The notes: a model not told the origin generated them from the sequence alone. A stretch of DNA of 64,000 nucleotides from Telmatactis stephensoni (GCA_029948255.1 JALIZF010001775.1:624001-688000), one strand, 5' to 3'; counted from the stretch's first letter, positions 16,951 through 28,936 are shown. A program made the numbers and translations.

Positions 16951-18951
16951 ACTCAAGCACACATAAATACAACGCTCGTTTTGTTTTAGGTAAGTTAAAA
17001 GCCACACTAAAAATCCTGTTTGTTATTACGGACATTCGTAAGACATTCAGTCTGGTTTAGTACAACTTAAATTGAATGTGAAATATTATAACATGGCGTG
17101 TAACGGATATTTCAAATCATGCCAAGAACCTTTCTAGAGCTTGATGTTTTCTCAGCAAAGATAAATTTATCCTAATGGGTTTTAATATCAAGCCACTAGT
17201 AACCGAAGGATCTAATTGATTACGTCTTGTCTTATCTATAAGGAATTCCGAAAATTTGGAACAAGAAATATCGGCCACTCTCTTGTCTCTTTGAATGTCA
17301 TCAATTTTTGGAAGCATTTCAAGTCGCCTAGGGCTCATTCAACTGTCAGTATACAGTTTTATCGTTGTTTGGAAATTGCAAAAGCCTTTACCGATAGAAC
17401 AAATAACAAATTATGAATTTCTTATCTTGATCGAGGCGATATATTTCTTATCCACTCCCGAAAGCTTTGCGTGCGAAGTAATTCATTTTTGATCTAACGT
17501 AGCTCTATTAATCTGAGTAAATTAAACTAAATTATATGCGCAATTAGTCTATTTTAAATAAAGCCCCTTAAAGCTGGTTTACACATGATACTTGATTGAA
17601 TAATATATCGACGACACCCACATGCAAAAAAGCTGGAAATAGCCTAGCACACCCGACAAAAAATGTTCTTTAAAATGTCTTTTTATAGTTCTTTCACTGG
17701 GTACATGATCCGTGATCTTCGAACAAAATGTTTTCATGATTCCTTAGAACTCAGAAGCTCCACTTTAAAGGATTTTCGGAAATTTTGTTTTACAAAAGCC
17801 TTCATTAAAGTACCTCCTATATTCAGCTTGCTTCCGTGGCTTTGTTTCTGTACATCAAAAGGTCAAGGCGGACAAAAATAAAAGACAATTACGCTCATCA
17901 AATATATTGAATAATCCCTTGCTTGTGGAAATGGCGAGGGTCTTTTTGTCTTTTTTGTCTTTTTTTGTCTTTTTTGTCTTTTTTTAGAAAAATAGAAAAA
18001 CAAAGAATGAACTGATTAGGAGAAAAATGTGTTGGAATTAATTAAATTGAGATGAAAAGCAATTTTCTGGAAAGCGGACGCACCGGCCGCCGCCGGAAGA
18101 AGTTCACACTAAAACAGGTGAAATCACTAGAGCAACAAAAGCAGTAGGAGAAACAGAAAGGCTCAATATGAAAATCTCATTAAAAAAGAAAGAAAAAGAA
18201 ACACAATATACGTATTGACGTCCATGGATATTTAAACTGAAATGACAAGTACAATTAACTGATTTATACAAAAGATGCACTCCATATTAAGGGGATCGAC
18301 CTTTGCAACTGATTTCTACCACCCAGTTCACTCAAACCCCTTTAGCGCGCTAACTATTTATCTGATGTTTATAAAAGTATAAATTTTCTTGGAGCTAAAG
18401 CAATCTAGTTTTTAAATTCCGTAATTCCTATTCTTTATTTTTTAGCTGGGTTTTTCCGATATTTACATTGTGTCATGTTTTTAAATAGTTATGTTGCATT
18501 AGTACTTTATTCGACTGTTACAAAAGTTATTTGAATGAACGGAGCAATATTTTATCTTAAAAACCGTGTTTCAGTTTTTTGATATATTGCCTTGTTCTAA
18601 AGTTATTCAAATTTTAGTGCTTGAAACAGGCCAAAAACCGACTCATTCAACTTTGAGGTCAAATATTTTCGGAACAAAAGCCTTAATAAGAAATCTGCAC
18701 GGTTTTTTAAATCCGATTTAAAAAAACCGGCAATTTTTCCTCTTTACAATAATGATATTGTTTGTTTTTTAAATGAATAAAATTCATATGCAAACGAAAT
18801 TTTTTACAATGTCTATCTCAGAAAACTTAAAACACGCACATATAAAATAAAAGTTGAAAATCACAAACTAATACTTGATGAATTCCAAAAACCGACTACT
18901 TTTATTCAGCTTTAAGAAAGTGTATACTTTTGTATATATCAGACAAATAGC
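16951..18951. other. Spacer, no gene recognised
   Basis: Holds a TTTTTTGTC simple repeat (17938-17985) and AT-rich DNA. No exon, RNA gene or protein family recognised. Confidence 0.4.
17938..17985. repeat. (T)nGTC simple repeat
   Basis: Alternating TTTTTTGTC and TTTTTTTGTC units, five to six copies. Confidence 0.85.
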
Positions 18952-19068
18952 CAGGGTCCGGTTGTGCGAAAGACGATTAGCGTTAACCCAGGATTAAATC
19001 TGAAGAAAACCATTCATTTTAACCCAAGATTAGCGTTAATCAATCGCCCTTCAAACAGCCGGGCCCTG
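18952..19068. mobile_element. 117-bp MITE with CAGGGYCCGG ends
   Basis: Ends CAGGGTCCGGTTGTGCGAAA and, inverted, CAGGGCCCGGCTGTTTGAAG; both arms continue with GATTAGCGTTAA-like blocks. CAGGGCCCGGTTG-type ends resemble those of P-element-like MITEs in invertebrates; family assignment is from memory. Confidence 0.7.
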
Positions 19069-19557
19069 AGCACCATGCATGTGGGTTTTAGTAAGCATCG
19101 AGCACGAACGTCCCCTGATACCTTAGTAAGAAAGATAAAATAAAGAACGGTGTCAGTTTAACATTCCCTGGGCGGCGCTGTCGGTCTCACGGATTTTTGC
19201 CAAATTCAACTATTTGCTTGGGAAAAATACACTATCTTAGCCACAATGATATACTGATGAACTTGGATTTGCCGAATTTGTTTTGCTGCACTATATACTG
19301 ACATAAGATGAGCTAAATAAATTTCGACATCTTTCACACTCTCAAGGTAGTTCATAATTTCCACGAAGTTCAAGGTCCTGGCCGCATCTAATTAACAGTC
19401 AGGGTCTTAAATAAAACAACTGAATGTGCGATTTGCAATTTGATTTCTTATACTGGCAACGGAATTTTAGCCGTGATTTTGTTGTTCAATGCATCATGTC
19501 GGGCAAAAATGATAGCAACGATGTCTCGCAACAAAAACGGTTGTAATTGTACAAAGT

Positions 19558-19705
19558 TAGCAAACAAACAAACAAACGAACAAACACGAACGAACGAATT
19601 AACGAACAAATAAACATGCTAACATACAAACAATTAAACAAACAAGCAAACATACAAGCAAACAAATAAACAAACAAGCAAGCAAGCAAGCAAACAAATA
19701 AAAAC
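19558..19705. repeat. Degenerate (CAAA)n/(CAAG)n simple repeat
   Basis: A-rich 4-bp repeat (AAACAAACAAG variants) of about 145 bp. Its complement creates a spurious Cys/Phe/Leu ORF. Confidence 0.85.
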
Positions 19706-20426
19706 AATGTGCGCCGCATTTTGAATGATACAGCGTAATGATAGCCATCGCTTCAGTTTTTCTCTGAATTGAAAACTGATATCTTGCTGATATATAATTG
19801 CTTTAATTTGCCAGTGCGACTGAGGAATAAGTACAGTGTATATCGCGAGCTTATAAAATAGTATTGAAAAAATGCTTAATAATTACATTGGAAAATGATG
19901 GTTAACTTTCGCGTGTTTTCGCGATGGACGCTAAACCGTAGGCTAGCTTCGTCCCTATTCCACCTCCCCCCACCCCCCACTCCCACCGCCCTACCAAATC
20001 AATGTTCTATCTCCTTTCTCTCTCTTTCTCCTTTGTTAGGGACATTTCTCCCTACGTCCTAAAGCGTTCGTCGATCTGGTCTATTGGAAGCCCTGAGATG
20101 AGTAGCTAGGCTTCCACTCTCGACTAATTACTTCACAAAATAGCCAAATCATAAGTTTCGTTCCATGATAACATTTTCAAAATCCCCTTTTTATGAGGAT
20201 CCTCTATTTACCTGATATCTTTGTAATTAAAAAAATACACACTTAAATAAATGCACTACCTGATCTCTTATCAATAGATCGTGAGGGTGTTGTCTTATCA
20301 ATAATAGCGGTGCAGATTTCATAGTTGTCACGTAGTAGTGCCTGCGAAAATAAAAGGAGACTCAAAATGACATAATGATACTATTAAGATCGTATCGTGA
20401 CACGTTCACAGATTGACACGATTTTC

Positions 20427-20560
20427 AAAGCCTGTAGCGGCCCTGGGGAAAGGGGGAGGGGGAAGGAAAATGCGAAGGGGGAGGGGGAAGGGAAGGGAAG
20501 GGGGAGGGGGAAGGGAAGGGAAGGGGAGAGCGGGAATAGGGAGAGGAGATAGGAAGGGCC
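20427..20560. repeat. Polypurine GGGGGA/GGGAA tract
   Basis: About 120 bp of almost pure purine with repeated GGGGGAGGGGGAAGG units on the + strand. Several G-runs could support G-quadruplex or triplex DNA. Confidence 0.8.
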
Positions 20561-21963
20561 TGGAACGAACCCCCAATTAAATTTTTGTTGACTAATTCTT
20601 CGTTCTTATACGAACTATTAAAATATACTGATTGGTCAAAAGCTATGAGACCTCAATCACTATGTCAAACGTGATGGAAACCAGAGATGACATTTATCAA
20701 GAAGATTGATAGTAATCTAATTATATACATGGCTGTAGGGCAGTTGAGAGAAAGGAGGAGAGGAATACCCAAGCAAATCAAGTAAAGATTGTGATCATGT
20801 GTTGCAATTATTTTACTCCCATTTTACTTTCATTTAATGACTAGCCAAAACACATAGCTTTCCCTTCATAAAACTTAAGGGTCTTGATTGGATGAAAATC
20901 GGTGTAACTGAGTTGGATTGAAAAATTATTATTCCAGGTGGGAATACTTAATGTAAAGTAATTCAACGATGAATATGGAGAACTTCCCTCGAATTAACAA
21001 TAGAGTTGAATAGATACCATCATCGACTCCGAATTTAGATGTAAGGATATTAAATTCAACCATGTTTAACTCTCTTTCTTTTGAAAATGAGGTATATATA
21101 ATTATAGCCAGATTTACACGAAAACCTTTTTACGTCACGTACTAATTTTGGCACGCGGTCCGATTATTTTGGGTACTGCACCCCTATCAGTCAGACAAAC
21201 ACATTTTCTGTTCACACGATCACAATTACTGGTGCCGTGCCAAAAATGATGGACCCTCGTGTCAGAATTAGGGGTGCCGTCATCATAATAGAGTAGAACT
21301 CTTTTCGCTTCTAAAAATCTGAAAAATAGGACTATTTATATATGATGGAAAATACAAGACGCATCTGAACTTGAATAAGATGCAAACTCTTAGTAAATAC
21401 AATATGATACATGTTTGTCCAAAGACGCGAACAAAATACGAACACCTCAGAACGCTGTTTTTCAGTGCTAAGTGGCGTGGCACGTCTACTAAAAGTACCC
21501 TTTTTTCGCGTCTCAACCGTAAAATCGCGTCTACGATAAGATTTATTGTCGCTCGTATATAAATGGCCATAATGACTCATTAGATGATCTATTCTCGGAG
21601 AAAATGGTTTTGAAACGCTTAGTAATAGGTGCATAGATAACTTCACTGCTTCCTTTTAATTTCAAAGAAATTGCTCAATCTCAAGTTTCAGGTAATCATT
21701 ATTGTAACATAAATTTGGTTGTTTTTTTGATTAAGCCATTAAAATGAATCACTTATCTGGCGGTAATGCACCAATATACCAAAGAAACAAACACCAGCCA
21801 TCAATGTTTGGTATTGTGATGCAATATTGATACAGCTTTTCGGCTGATATTTTAGAGTAATTGTCTAACTGTCGGTGTGTAAGCGGAAATAGTGGCTTAG
21901 TAGGAATCATTAAGCGATGGAAAATTACAAAAAGACTTAAGAGAATATAGAGTGGTCGTCTAG
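20561..21963. other. Spacer, no gene recognised
   Basis: AT-rich DNA with overlapping short ORFs near 21283-21646 that look like chance. No family or repeat recognised with confidence. Confidence 0.4.
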
Positions 21964-22112
21964 TAGAGTACATTTCGTATGACTGAGATAACGGCACCAC
22001 ACGGTCACGGCACGGTTACGGCAGGAATTTCGAATGTTTTTACAGACATCACGGCAATGACACGGCCGCGGGACGGCGTGGTTCGTTTCACACTCAAAAG
22101 AAATCTGCTCTA
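21964..22112. mobile_element. CGGCACGG foldback MITE, copy 1
   Basis: Ends TAGAGTACATTTCGTATGAC and, inverted, TAGAGCAGATTTCTTTTGAG. Interior has runs of CACGGTCACGGCACGG, then GGAATTTCGAATGTTTTTAC. Same family as the copies near 47.9, 49.0, 51.1, 53.6 and 59.5 kb. Confidence 0.8.
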
Positions 22113-22984
22113 GTAGTGGTGGTCACTCCAGGCGGTTACCTTACAAAGGAGGGGTGTGTGTTGGCGGGGAGAGGGGTGGGAGGGGAGGGGGAAAGTCGTT
22201 TCATAAAATTGCATGGAGATTCCATGCATTGAAGTTTTCTTTTAAGAGAGGGCAGTAGAACCTTCAATCCTATTGCCAAAATTGTTGTTACGATTGTTAT
22301 TTCAAGCGCGTAATTAATGACCAAAGGATTCATGTTCCTCCCCACAGCCCTAATACAATGTTGGGGTAGAAAACATGGCACATGCGACTTCTGACACGCT
22401 TAACGCTTCCTCCTGGTTGCCAATGTAAAGGGGGTGAGAGGGACCGCCAAATACATGCACATAAAAAAGGTTAGATAGCAAAAGAAATGGTCAAAATGTT
22501 ATCGTGCTTTTGGCAATTTTGGCAAGGATTGTCACTATCTTGATCAAAATCATAATAAACATTAGGGTAGATATAGCGGGAGAAGATAGAGGATGTTTAT
22601 ATTTTAGAAAAAACTTATCGATACACGTACATGCATTATAACGGAAGTTTGGCTCACATTCACTATTATTATATTACAGTCGGGTGTACGTGGTAAAGAT
22701 GATTTATAAGGGTACGAGATTACGTACAATTGGGTAGGAATGAGGATCAATTCATTTTGTGTCATATACAGTGATATTCTGGCAAGAAGGTTGACCATTA
22801 CATATATTCAATTAACAAAAGAAAACAGCCGCAGCTACTTATATTTATAAAATAATTGGTATATTACTCGCGCTTTGATTGGTCAAGAACTGTGTAATTG
22901 CAGTACACACGCATAGATGACGTCATTGAATCGTACGTGCGCTCTGATTAGTTGAAATGTATATATGGATATTATATAAAACAA

Positions 22985-23162
22985 ATAGATTCCGTTTTTT
23001 TTCTAATAGGTGCACAGAAGACGTCAAAATGTGGCGAGGACAACAGTCACGCCACTCGACTTTATTTTGTGGAATATATTCTTTTATACTCTTGCCACAA
23101 TTTGACGTCATCTGTGCATCTATTAGAGTACAGACGCACGGAAAAAGAGGAATCTATTGTTA
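22985..23162. mobile_element. TIR element carrying GACGTCA motifs
   Basis: Left end AATAGATTCCGTTTTTTTTC then TAATAGGTGCACAGAAGACG; the right end is the inverted diverged copy ending GAGGAATCTATTG. The right arm keeps a perfect TGACGTCA. Matches the half-copy near 14.1 kb. No coding capacity. Confidence 0.7.
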
Positions 23163-23299
23163 ATTATAACAATTTCTAATTGAGTTTCCTTGTCTACAGC
23201 GAGTACAAGGCATTTACATCATTGTTAACCAGCGTGACGGCCCTAAGTGGAAGGGGATAGAAGAGAAAAGGAAGGGGGAACGAAGGAAGAACCTATCTC

Positions 23300-23500
23300 T
23301 CCTAAATGGCGCTGGCCATTCACCGCGGTCGTCAGGGTTCGAGTCCCAGCTCGGGCGCTGGATCATATGTGAACTGAGTTTGTTTGATGAGTTGTTCTCT
23401 ACCATGCCACGAGTTTTTCCTCACTCAGTAAAAATCAACATGTGAGTTGATAGTTGTATGTAAAATATTGAAGTAGAGGTAGTGAGTGTGAGTGCCAGCA
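23300..23500 (+). repeat. tRNA-derived SINE-like repeat
   Basis: GCGCTGGCCATTCACCGCGG followed by GGTTCGAGTCCC, an exact RNA polymerase III B box, then a non-tRNA body (GGATCATATGTGAACTGAG onward). The A-box half is weak or lost, so the copy is probably 5'-truncated. Related to the head at 26700-26760. Confidence 0.6.
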
Positions 23501-24555
23501 GCAGATGAAGAACCACGTATGTGGATATGCTGTCGTGGAAGGATTATTCATTTATTTATTTTATTTATATATTATTTATTTAACTAGTAGGTGCTTTACC
23601 GAGCTATCAAATCTGCCAGTAGGTGATAGCTTAAAAAACGATCCGAAAACAAACGTCATTTGCGCAAGTCAAACACATGGTGTCAGCATGCAAAGAGAAA
23701 TGGACGTTACGTAAACATAATCACATCACATCACAGTTCCGACGTCAAAAACATAGCGGCGACCAAGACTTCCTGCATGCTATTAATCAACAGAGACAGG
23801 TGAACACAGAAATGGCCGAATCATTTCCTTGTCTGATCAAAGAAGCGGTAGCAACAGTCACTAATGAGAATGTCTTTCAAATCTTTCAGGGTCCCTGGTA
23901 CTTTTGGAGTGAAACGTGATTGGGCTATTTCATTTCCCGTGAAACGTGATCTGAGTCAGTTTCATTATTCGTGATCATGATTCGATGTTTTTACATCCAC
24001 CTTTAGTTTCACTAATTACGAAAAGTACACATTTTAGAGAAATGGCTGTGATGAGTTCGTTATTGGTACTTTTTACGTTAATAACAAATTTGCACTTAGA
24101 AACTGATTTATTAATTCGATATCGCAAACACGTTTACCACAGTCACGTTGGGACGGAATGACTCAATTTTGATTTTTTATTCGATTTCCACGTGAAACAA
24201 ATATTGCTTTAAGCATAACTCGTGAGGGAAGAGTTTAGTTCGTGTGACGTAAATGACGATTATTTAGTCAGTTCAATAAATTCTTGAATAGATCAAGTTG
24301 CTGATGTTCATCCAAGATGGTTTTCGTGAAGTCTTGACCAGTTGCACCCCAGCAATAACATATCTTGATGATTCACCAATAATTAGCATTATATACATTT
24401 GACAACCAATTTTGTCTCCAAACTGGCGAAAGTAAAAATGTTAGCTTAATTGACGGAAACCCTTTTTTGTTGCGCGTATTGGATTCGGGAAATCTTTTTG
24501 TTAGCCTGCGGGGATTGGGTTTCCTGTGTTACGAAAAGCAGCAAGTGTTTTTAAT
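23501..24555. other. Spacer, no gene recognised
   Basis: Includes a TTTATTTAT-rich stretch and short ORFs (for example 23677-23919, +) that match no family I know. Confidence 0.35.
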
Positions 24556-24744
24556 CCCGCCGCACACGTTGAGAAACTGTGTGAGGAAACTGCCACGCAA
24601 GGGACTTTTCTCATTGTATGCTCGTTTACCTGCTCTGTTTTTGGTCTCGCGTAGCCAAAGTGCAACGTACGCTGCGAGAAATCGTCTGAGCTAAGTGCCT
24701 CGCGTGGCAGTTTCCTCACGCAGTTTCTCAACGTGTGCGGCGGG
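24556..24744. mobile_element. 189-bp element with ~47-bp inverted repeats
   Basis: Starts CCCGCCGCACACGTTGAGAA and ends with its inverted copy; the arms extend about 47 bp with two mismatches through GAGGAAACTGCCACGC. The loop is GC-rich and non-coding. Flanks carry direct copies of GTTACGAAAAGCA / GATACGAAAAGCA, suggesting an older host repeat. Confidence 0.75.
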
Positions 24745-25014
24745 CTTTAGGTTTGCTGTGATACGAAAAGCAACCCCGTCTTTGATTACACAGGAAACCC
24801 AACTCTCTCTCCCTTTCTCTTGAAAGAAACACTTCCTACGTAGGCTATCTTTTTGCAAAACAAAGCGAAACAAAACGGAAAGGTGAAAAATCCCTCGGTA
24901 GCCCCACCCAGTGTATATCTTGTGTTCGAACGCTATACAACTAGAGCGCCCTTAGCAAGGAAATAGCACTAACAACTCATTTCAAAGGCAGATCAAATAT
25001 TAGATCAAGGACAT

Positions 25015-25480
25015 ATGTAAGTAACCAACGCGAAGCAAGCGATAAGATCAGTAATGTTGTCAAACCATCAAATAAAGTATTAATTACAACTTCGCTTTTT
25101 CAAACGCAGTTATCTCGAATTGAAATCACACACAAACTCATTTCCCGCCTTATTTCTTTACGGCCATTGACACTGCGCGCCCTGGGTTTTGGGTTTGTGA
25201 AACAGGGAAAGAGAGTGGGAAAAGTGCATGAAACTCATGGTATATCTTATGTAAGAATGCTAACTATAGGGCATATTCTTATCCCCTTTGTCTAATATAA
25301 GGTTTGCCTTTGAAAACACATTAGGAGTTGTGTGAGAAATTAACCAACGCGAAGAAAGCGATAAGATAACTGAATTATCAAACCAGCAGTCAAAGTCTAA
25401 ATAACAATTTCGCTTTTTCAAACTCGGTTATCTCAAACTGATTTGAAATCACAAACAAACTCGGCATTTCCCGCTTTGAT
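25015..25480. repeat. Direct repeat pair (~320-bp offset)
   Basis: AACCAACGCGAAG...AGCGATAAGAT occurs near 25023 and 25343; each copy continues with CTTTTTCAAAC, GGTTATCTC-like and CACAAACTC blocks and a TTTCCCGC end. Diverged dispersed repeat, non-coding. Confidence 0.7.
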
Positions 25481-25822
25481 GGATGAATGGCAATCTGTCG
25501 AAGACGAAGGGTCCAGGCTTGAAATTATGTCACTAAGCCACCTCTATTTTATAAGGTGTTATAGATTCAGTCCATATTCATTTACTTATGATATCTTTAT
25601 ATATAGACGCAGCCCAAATTAGTTCACTTGCTAGTCTCCTTTTTGTTTGTATTTCCCGCTGTGGTTTCTTTTCATTGATGACAGTTGTTTTATCAAGTTT
25701 TATCAGATACCCGTTATAAAGTCAATAATCTCACACAAAACTGTACAGCTGCAAGACATATTTGACGGCTACACCAAGTGTACCCTGCGAGCAGAGGCAA
25801 TCTTCCTCACGCTTCTACGAAG

Positions 25823-25825
<3 letters not shown>

Positions 25826-25905
<80 letters not shown>
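25826..25905. repeat. (CT)n microsatellite
   Basis: About 40 uninterrupted CT units. Creates spurious Ser/Leu and Glu/Arg ORFs on the two strands. Confidence 0.97.
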
Positions 25906-25907
<2 letters not shown>

Positions 25908-26698
25908 AAAAAAACAAAAAGAAAAACCCTGCCTCTGCTCGTAGGGTACACCAAGTGTGTCTCATTATAAATATTGTTTCTAGCCCCGACATATTTGTTA
26001 ATTGTGCACAGTTTCAGAGCAAGGGTGCACGACTGACCGATGTCTGTTTTGCATGCATATCCTTATGAAAAGTAGAAAAGCTGACGCCACAAACATCGGA
26101 AGTTCGTCGGCCTCTTCGGAGGACCAATTCGTGGCTCGCTCGGTGGTGCCGGCCGGGTCTAAGCACCTGTTTTTCGCTTGTCAGTGGATAGATTTCCTAA
26201 GATAAAACATGCAGCCTGTCTTGCTCCCGCCTTGTTCAGAGGAAACGAAAGCAAAAATCGACCAGCAATCCGCAGCGTTGGACGAATTTCGAGATCAGGG
26301 GTCAAGTGATTTTAGGTTAAAAATTCGAGATCAAACATTGAACTAATCAAGTACCTGTATTTTACACATCCCATTAGGGAGATTTATACAGTAACAAATT
26401 TAGAATTTGGATTTAGAATTTAGAACGAGAGCAACTAAAGAACCAAGTGAATACTCTTGGATTGTAAGATTGTAAAGCTTACCCCTGCGCTCCCCAACCT
26501 CCCCTGGAAGGCAGTTCAGTAGTCTAGCTTGTTGAAGTTCATCAGACGACATGATCGAGATGATCAGAAGTATAATAAATAATATCGAGCCCAAAGCAAA
26601 CCGAAAAACCGAACTTTTCACGAATGGAAATATGTAGGAAATATGTAGGAAATTGCATTTTCCAATGATAGGAACTGGACAAAATGTTCGAGGGTGGC

Positions 26699-26760
26699 AT
26701 GGTTGGCCGAGCGGTTAGAGCGCTGGCCTTTCACCGCTGTGGTCCGGGTTCGAGTTCGTT
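26699..26760 (+). repeat. tRNA(Ser/Leu)-like SINE head
   Basis: TGGCCGAGCGGTTAGAGC matches a type II tRNA A box and GGTTCGAG a B box. The acceptor stem and 3' half are absent, so it is a SINE head and not a working tRNA gene. The sequence runs directly into a TTCGAT-rich tract. Confidence 0.55.
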
Positions 26761-26860
26761 TTGGTGAGTTCGATTTCCGAACTTAATCGAACAAAATCGA
26801 ACAAAATCACTCAAATTAGTTCGATTCAATTGTCGATTTTGTTCTGCGACTGAAAAAAAA
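26745..26860. repeat. TTCGAT-dense tract, part 1
   Basis: Many TTCGAT/ATCGAA hexamers in both orientations (AATCGAACAAAATCGAACAA). A matching tract lies at 27519-27655, on the other side of the GGTACC element. Confidence 0.7.
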
Positions 26861-26966
26861 GTGAATTCCGATGGCTTTTATATAATGACGAATCCGTTGA
26901 ATCTTTCCGCCAATGGAAACTTGAAAGTAACATTCGACCCTTTGATGATGGCTTCGGGTATAGTTA

Positions 26967-27385
26967 GTTTAAACCCCAGGGGGGGACTCCGGGGGAGATT
27001 CCGATCGTAAATGGACGGGGATGCTCGTCGTACCTTTTAGGGGTCAAAATCTGCAATCTGGTACCTTTTAGGGTGTCTCAGACTTAAGTGGACTACCAGA
27101 GACATAGCTGGTACCTTTTAGGAACTGTTTTGGGGTAAATAAACTACCTAAAATAAGCATGAAAGGGACGATTTCGATGATCTGAATTGAATCTTCAAAG
27201 CACATCGATAACAAAGTGTTTCATTACTTTAATTTTTTATTGTTGTTTTTGAATTGGTACCTTTTAGGGGTAGAAATCAATTGTTGCCACTCCCACTCAG
27301 GTACCTTTTAGGGGTCATTTTTATTTCCGACGAGCATCCCCATCTTCTTATATATAGGAGTCCCCCCTCCCCACCGGTTTAAACA
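26967..27385. mobile_element. TIR element with five GGTACCTTTTAGGG motifs
   Basis: Ends GGGGGGGACTCC on the left and GGAGTCCCCCC on the right, with inner inverted copies of GGGATGCTCGTCG. Both sides abut GTTTAAAC, a possible 8-bp target duplication. GTACCTTTTAGG occurs near 27030, 27061, 27111, 27257 and 27301. No ORF of note. Confidence 0.7.
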
Positions 27386-27518
27386 TCTTGGATTTATAAA
27401 AACGCTGCTAACACAGGATGGTCTTCTTAAAGTTTCAAGTTTCAGAACGTGGGGATAAGAGTCGGTCCTAAACGTCGGGGGAGAGGAGGGGAGGGGAGGG
27501 GAGAATTGAAGAATCGTC

Positions 27519-27655
27519 CGATTACCGAACGTTCGATTTTGTTCGATTGCCACCACGTTTTGGTAAGTTCGATTATGTGCGATTGCCGAACTCAATCCAA
27601 ATCAATCGAACGATTGAATTCGATTGAGTTCGATTACCGAACGTTCGATCAGCCA
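27519..27655. repeat. TTCGAT-dense tract, part 2
   Basis: ACCGAACGTTCGATTTTG, AATCGAACGATTG and similar units in both orientations. Can form several overlapping small hairpins. Confidence 0.7.
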
Positions 27656-27659
27656 TGCC

Positions 27660-28585
27660 GGGTTTTATGTGAACTTTAGCTCGCCAGCGAGCAGAGAGTC
27701 CCTTGCAGGGTAGCGTAGGTTGGAATTTTAAAACAACCACTTTCTTTATGTTTATCGGTTGTGTAATATAACGTATTTGCTCTTATAAAGAGTCAATAAA
27801 AGTGTCAATCATTTTTGTGTCCTTTACCCGTCATACCTATCGCGAACATACCCACAATGCAGTTCTGACAAGCAGACAAAGCCATCAGTCAGTCGGCTGA
27901 AACGTTAACGAAACGGCAAAGCGGTCCAGGTGAGAAATAAGTCAGAAATGTATGTGTCTTTCCCTTTTTGTTTTGTTTCAATTTAGCAAAACGTTAAACC
28001 TGATATTAACATTAGTTGCAGTTTAGCTATGAAATCAGGACTATTTAATATAATATTATAATCGATTTGTCAAGTAGCCCGCTCCTTGTTCACCGCCTCT
28101 CTATTGTTGTGTTCTTTGTGATTGTAATTAACAATCTACTAGTAATCTATTCATTATTTAATTTGTTTTACAGTCTCTATACATAAAATACCACCCGCAG
28201 CTTCATACTGACTGAATAACAAGGTTAGTGACGGTTGTTCATCGACAACAAGAAAGTTTATGTCTGGCAGACTGGAAAGAAGATATTGATAAGCTTTAGT
28301 AAAACTGTCACCGCGCCGGGTAAGCAAACTGTTGCATTGATTTTTCACAGTTCCATTTATTTTTAAGAACATCAGTTTATAAAGCATAATAAGTTTATTG
28401 TAATGTTCGGTTAGAAACACGTGGTTTTTTTGGCAAAGAAAAGATCATAAGTTTGGATTGAATATTGTTTATGAACTGTCTTGTGACAAAGCGGCTTGGC
28501 CAGACACCAAGTGACACAGGAAGCCCAAATTCTGTTAATTTTGTTGCCGTGAGAGGCCTGTGACCAGTATTGAAAATGCAAAACT
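27660..28585. other. Spacer with one unassigned ORF
   Basis: An 88-codon ORF (28154-28420, -) has a fairly complex central sequence (DSFTKAYQYLLSSLPDINFL) but no recognised domain and no partner exons. It may be chance, a decayed gene or a repeat fragment. Confidence 0.3.
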
Positions 28586-28706
28586 GGGTCAGTATTTCAT
28601 GTAAGCCCCCATGAAATGTCCTGACATTATTTGTTTTTAGCATACAAAAAATGAATGAACAATAATGTCAGGACATTTCATGGGGGCTTTCATGAAAAAC
28701 TGACCG
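28586..28706. repeat. Foldback hairpin with ~42-bp arms
   Basis: GGTCAGTATTTCATG then AAGCCCCCATGAAATGTCCT on the left; the right arm is the inverted copy ending ATGAAAAACTGACC. Only about three mismatches over the arms and a short AT-rich loop. Confidence 0.85.
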
Positions 28707-28911
28707 AAAACTGTCAGTTATTTGTTCAACCAGCATGTGCAACTGACAAAAATTGTTATCGAAAAAAACAATGAATAATGTAGTGATCAATAATCAGTCA
28801 ATCAAACAACTTATTGCTTTAGTACTGGCATGACACTTCTAAACTTAAACCAAACCGTTTTTAAAATCAACTATTTAGTGATTTCGCTGATTGCACATGC
28901 TGGGTTTTTGT

Positions 28912-28936
28912 CATCATCATCATCATCATTATCATT
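28912..28936. repeat. (TCA)n microsatellite
   Basis: About seven TCA/TCATTA units. Confidence 0.8.

Noticed and set aside
19486..19719. 77-codon Cys/Phe/Leu-rich ORF on the minus strand
   Set aside because: Product of the (CAAA)n simple repeat.
25647..26068. Overlapping 60-107-codon ORFs on both strands
   Set aside because: They are translations of the (CT)n microsatellite (Ser-Leu or Glu-Arg runs), not genes.
26699..26770. Possible functional tRNA-Ser/Leu gene
   Set aside because: A and B boxes are present, but the acceptor stem, variable arm and 3' half of a tRNA cannot be built.
27030..27320. Interstitial telomere repeat suggested by TTTTAGGG words
   Set aside because: The words are dispersed, not in tandem, and always preceded by GGTACC; they belong to the TIR element.
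28154..28420. 88-codon minus-strand ORF with complex sequence
   Set aside because: No recognised domain, no partner exons and no clear splice sites; kept only as a note in the spacer entry.
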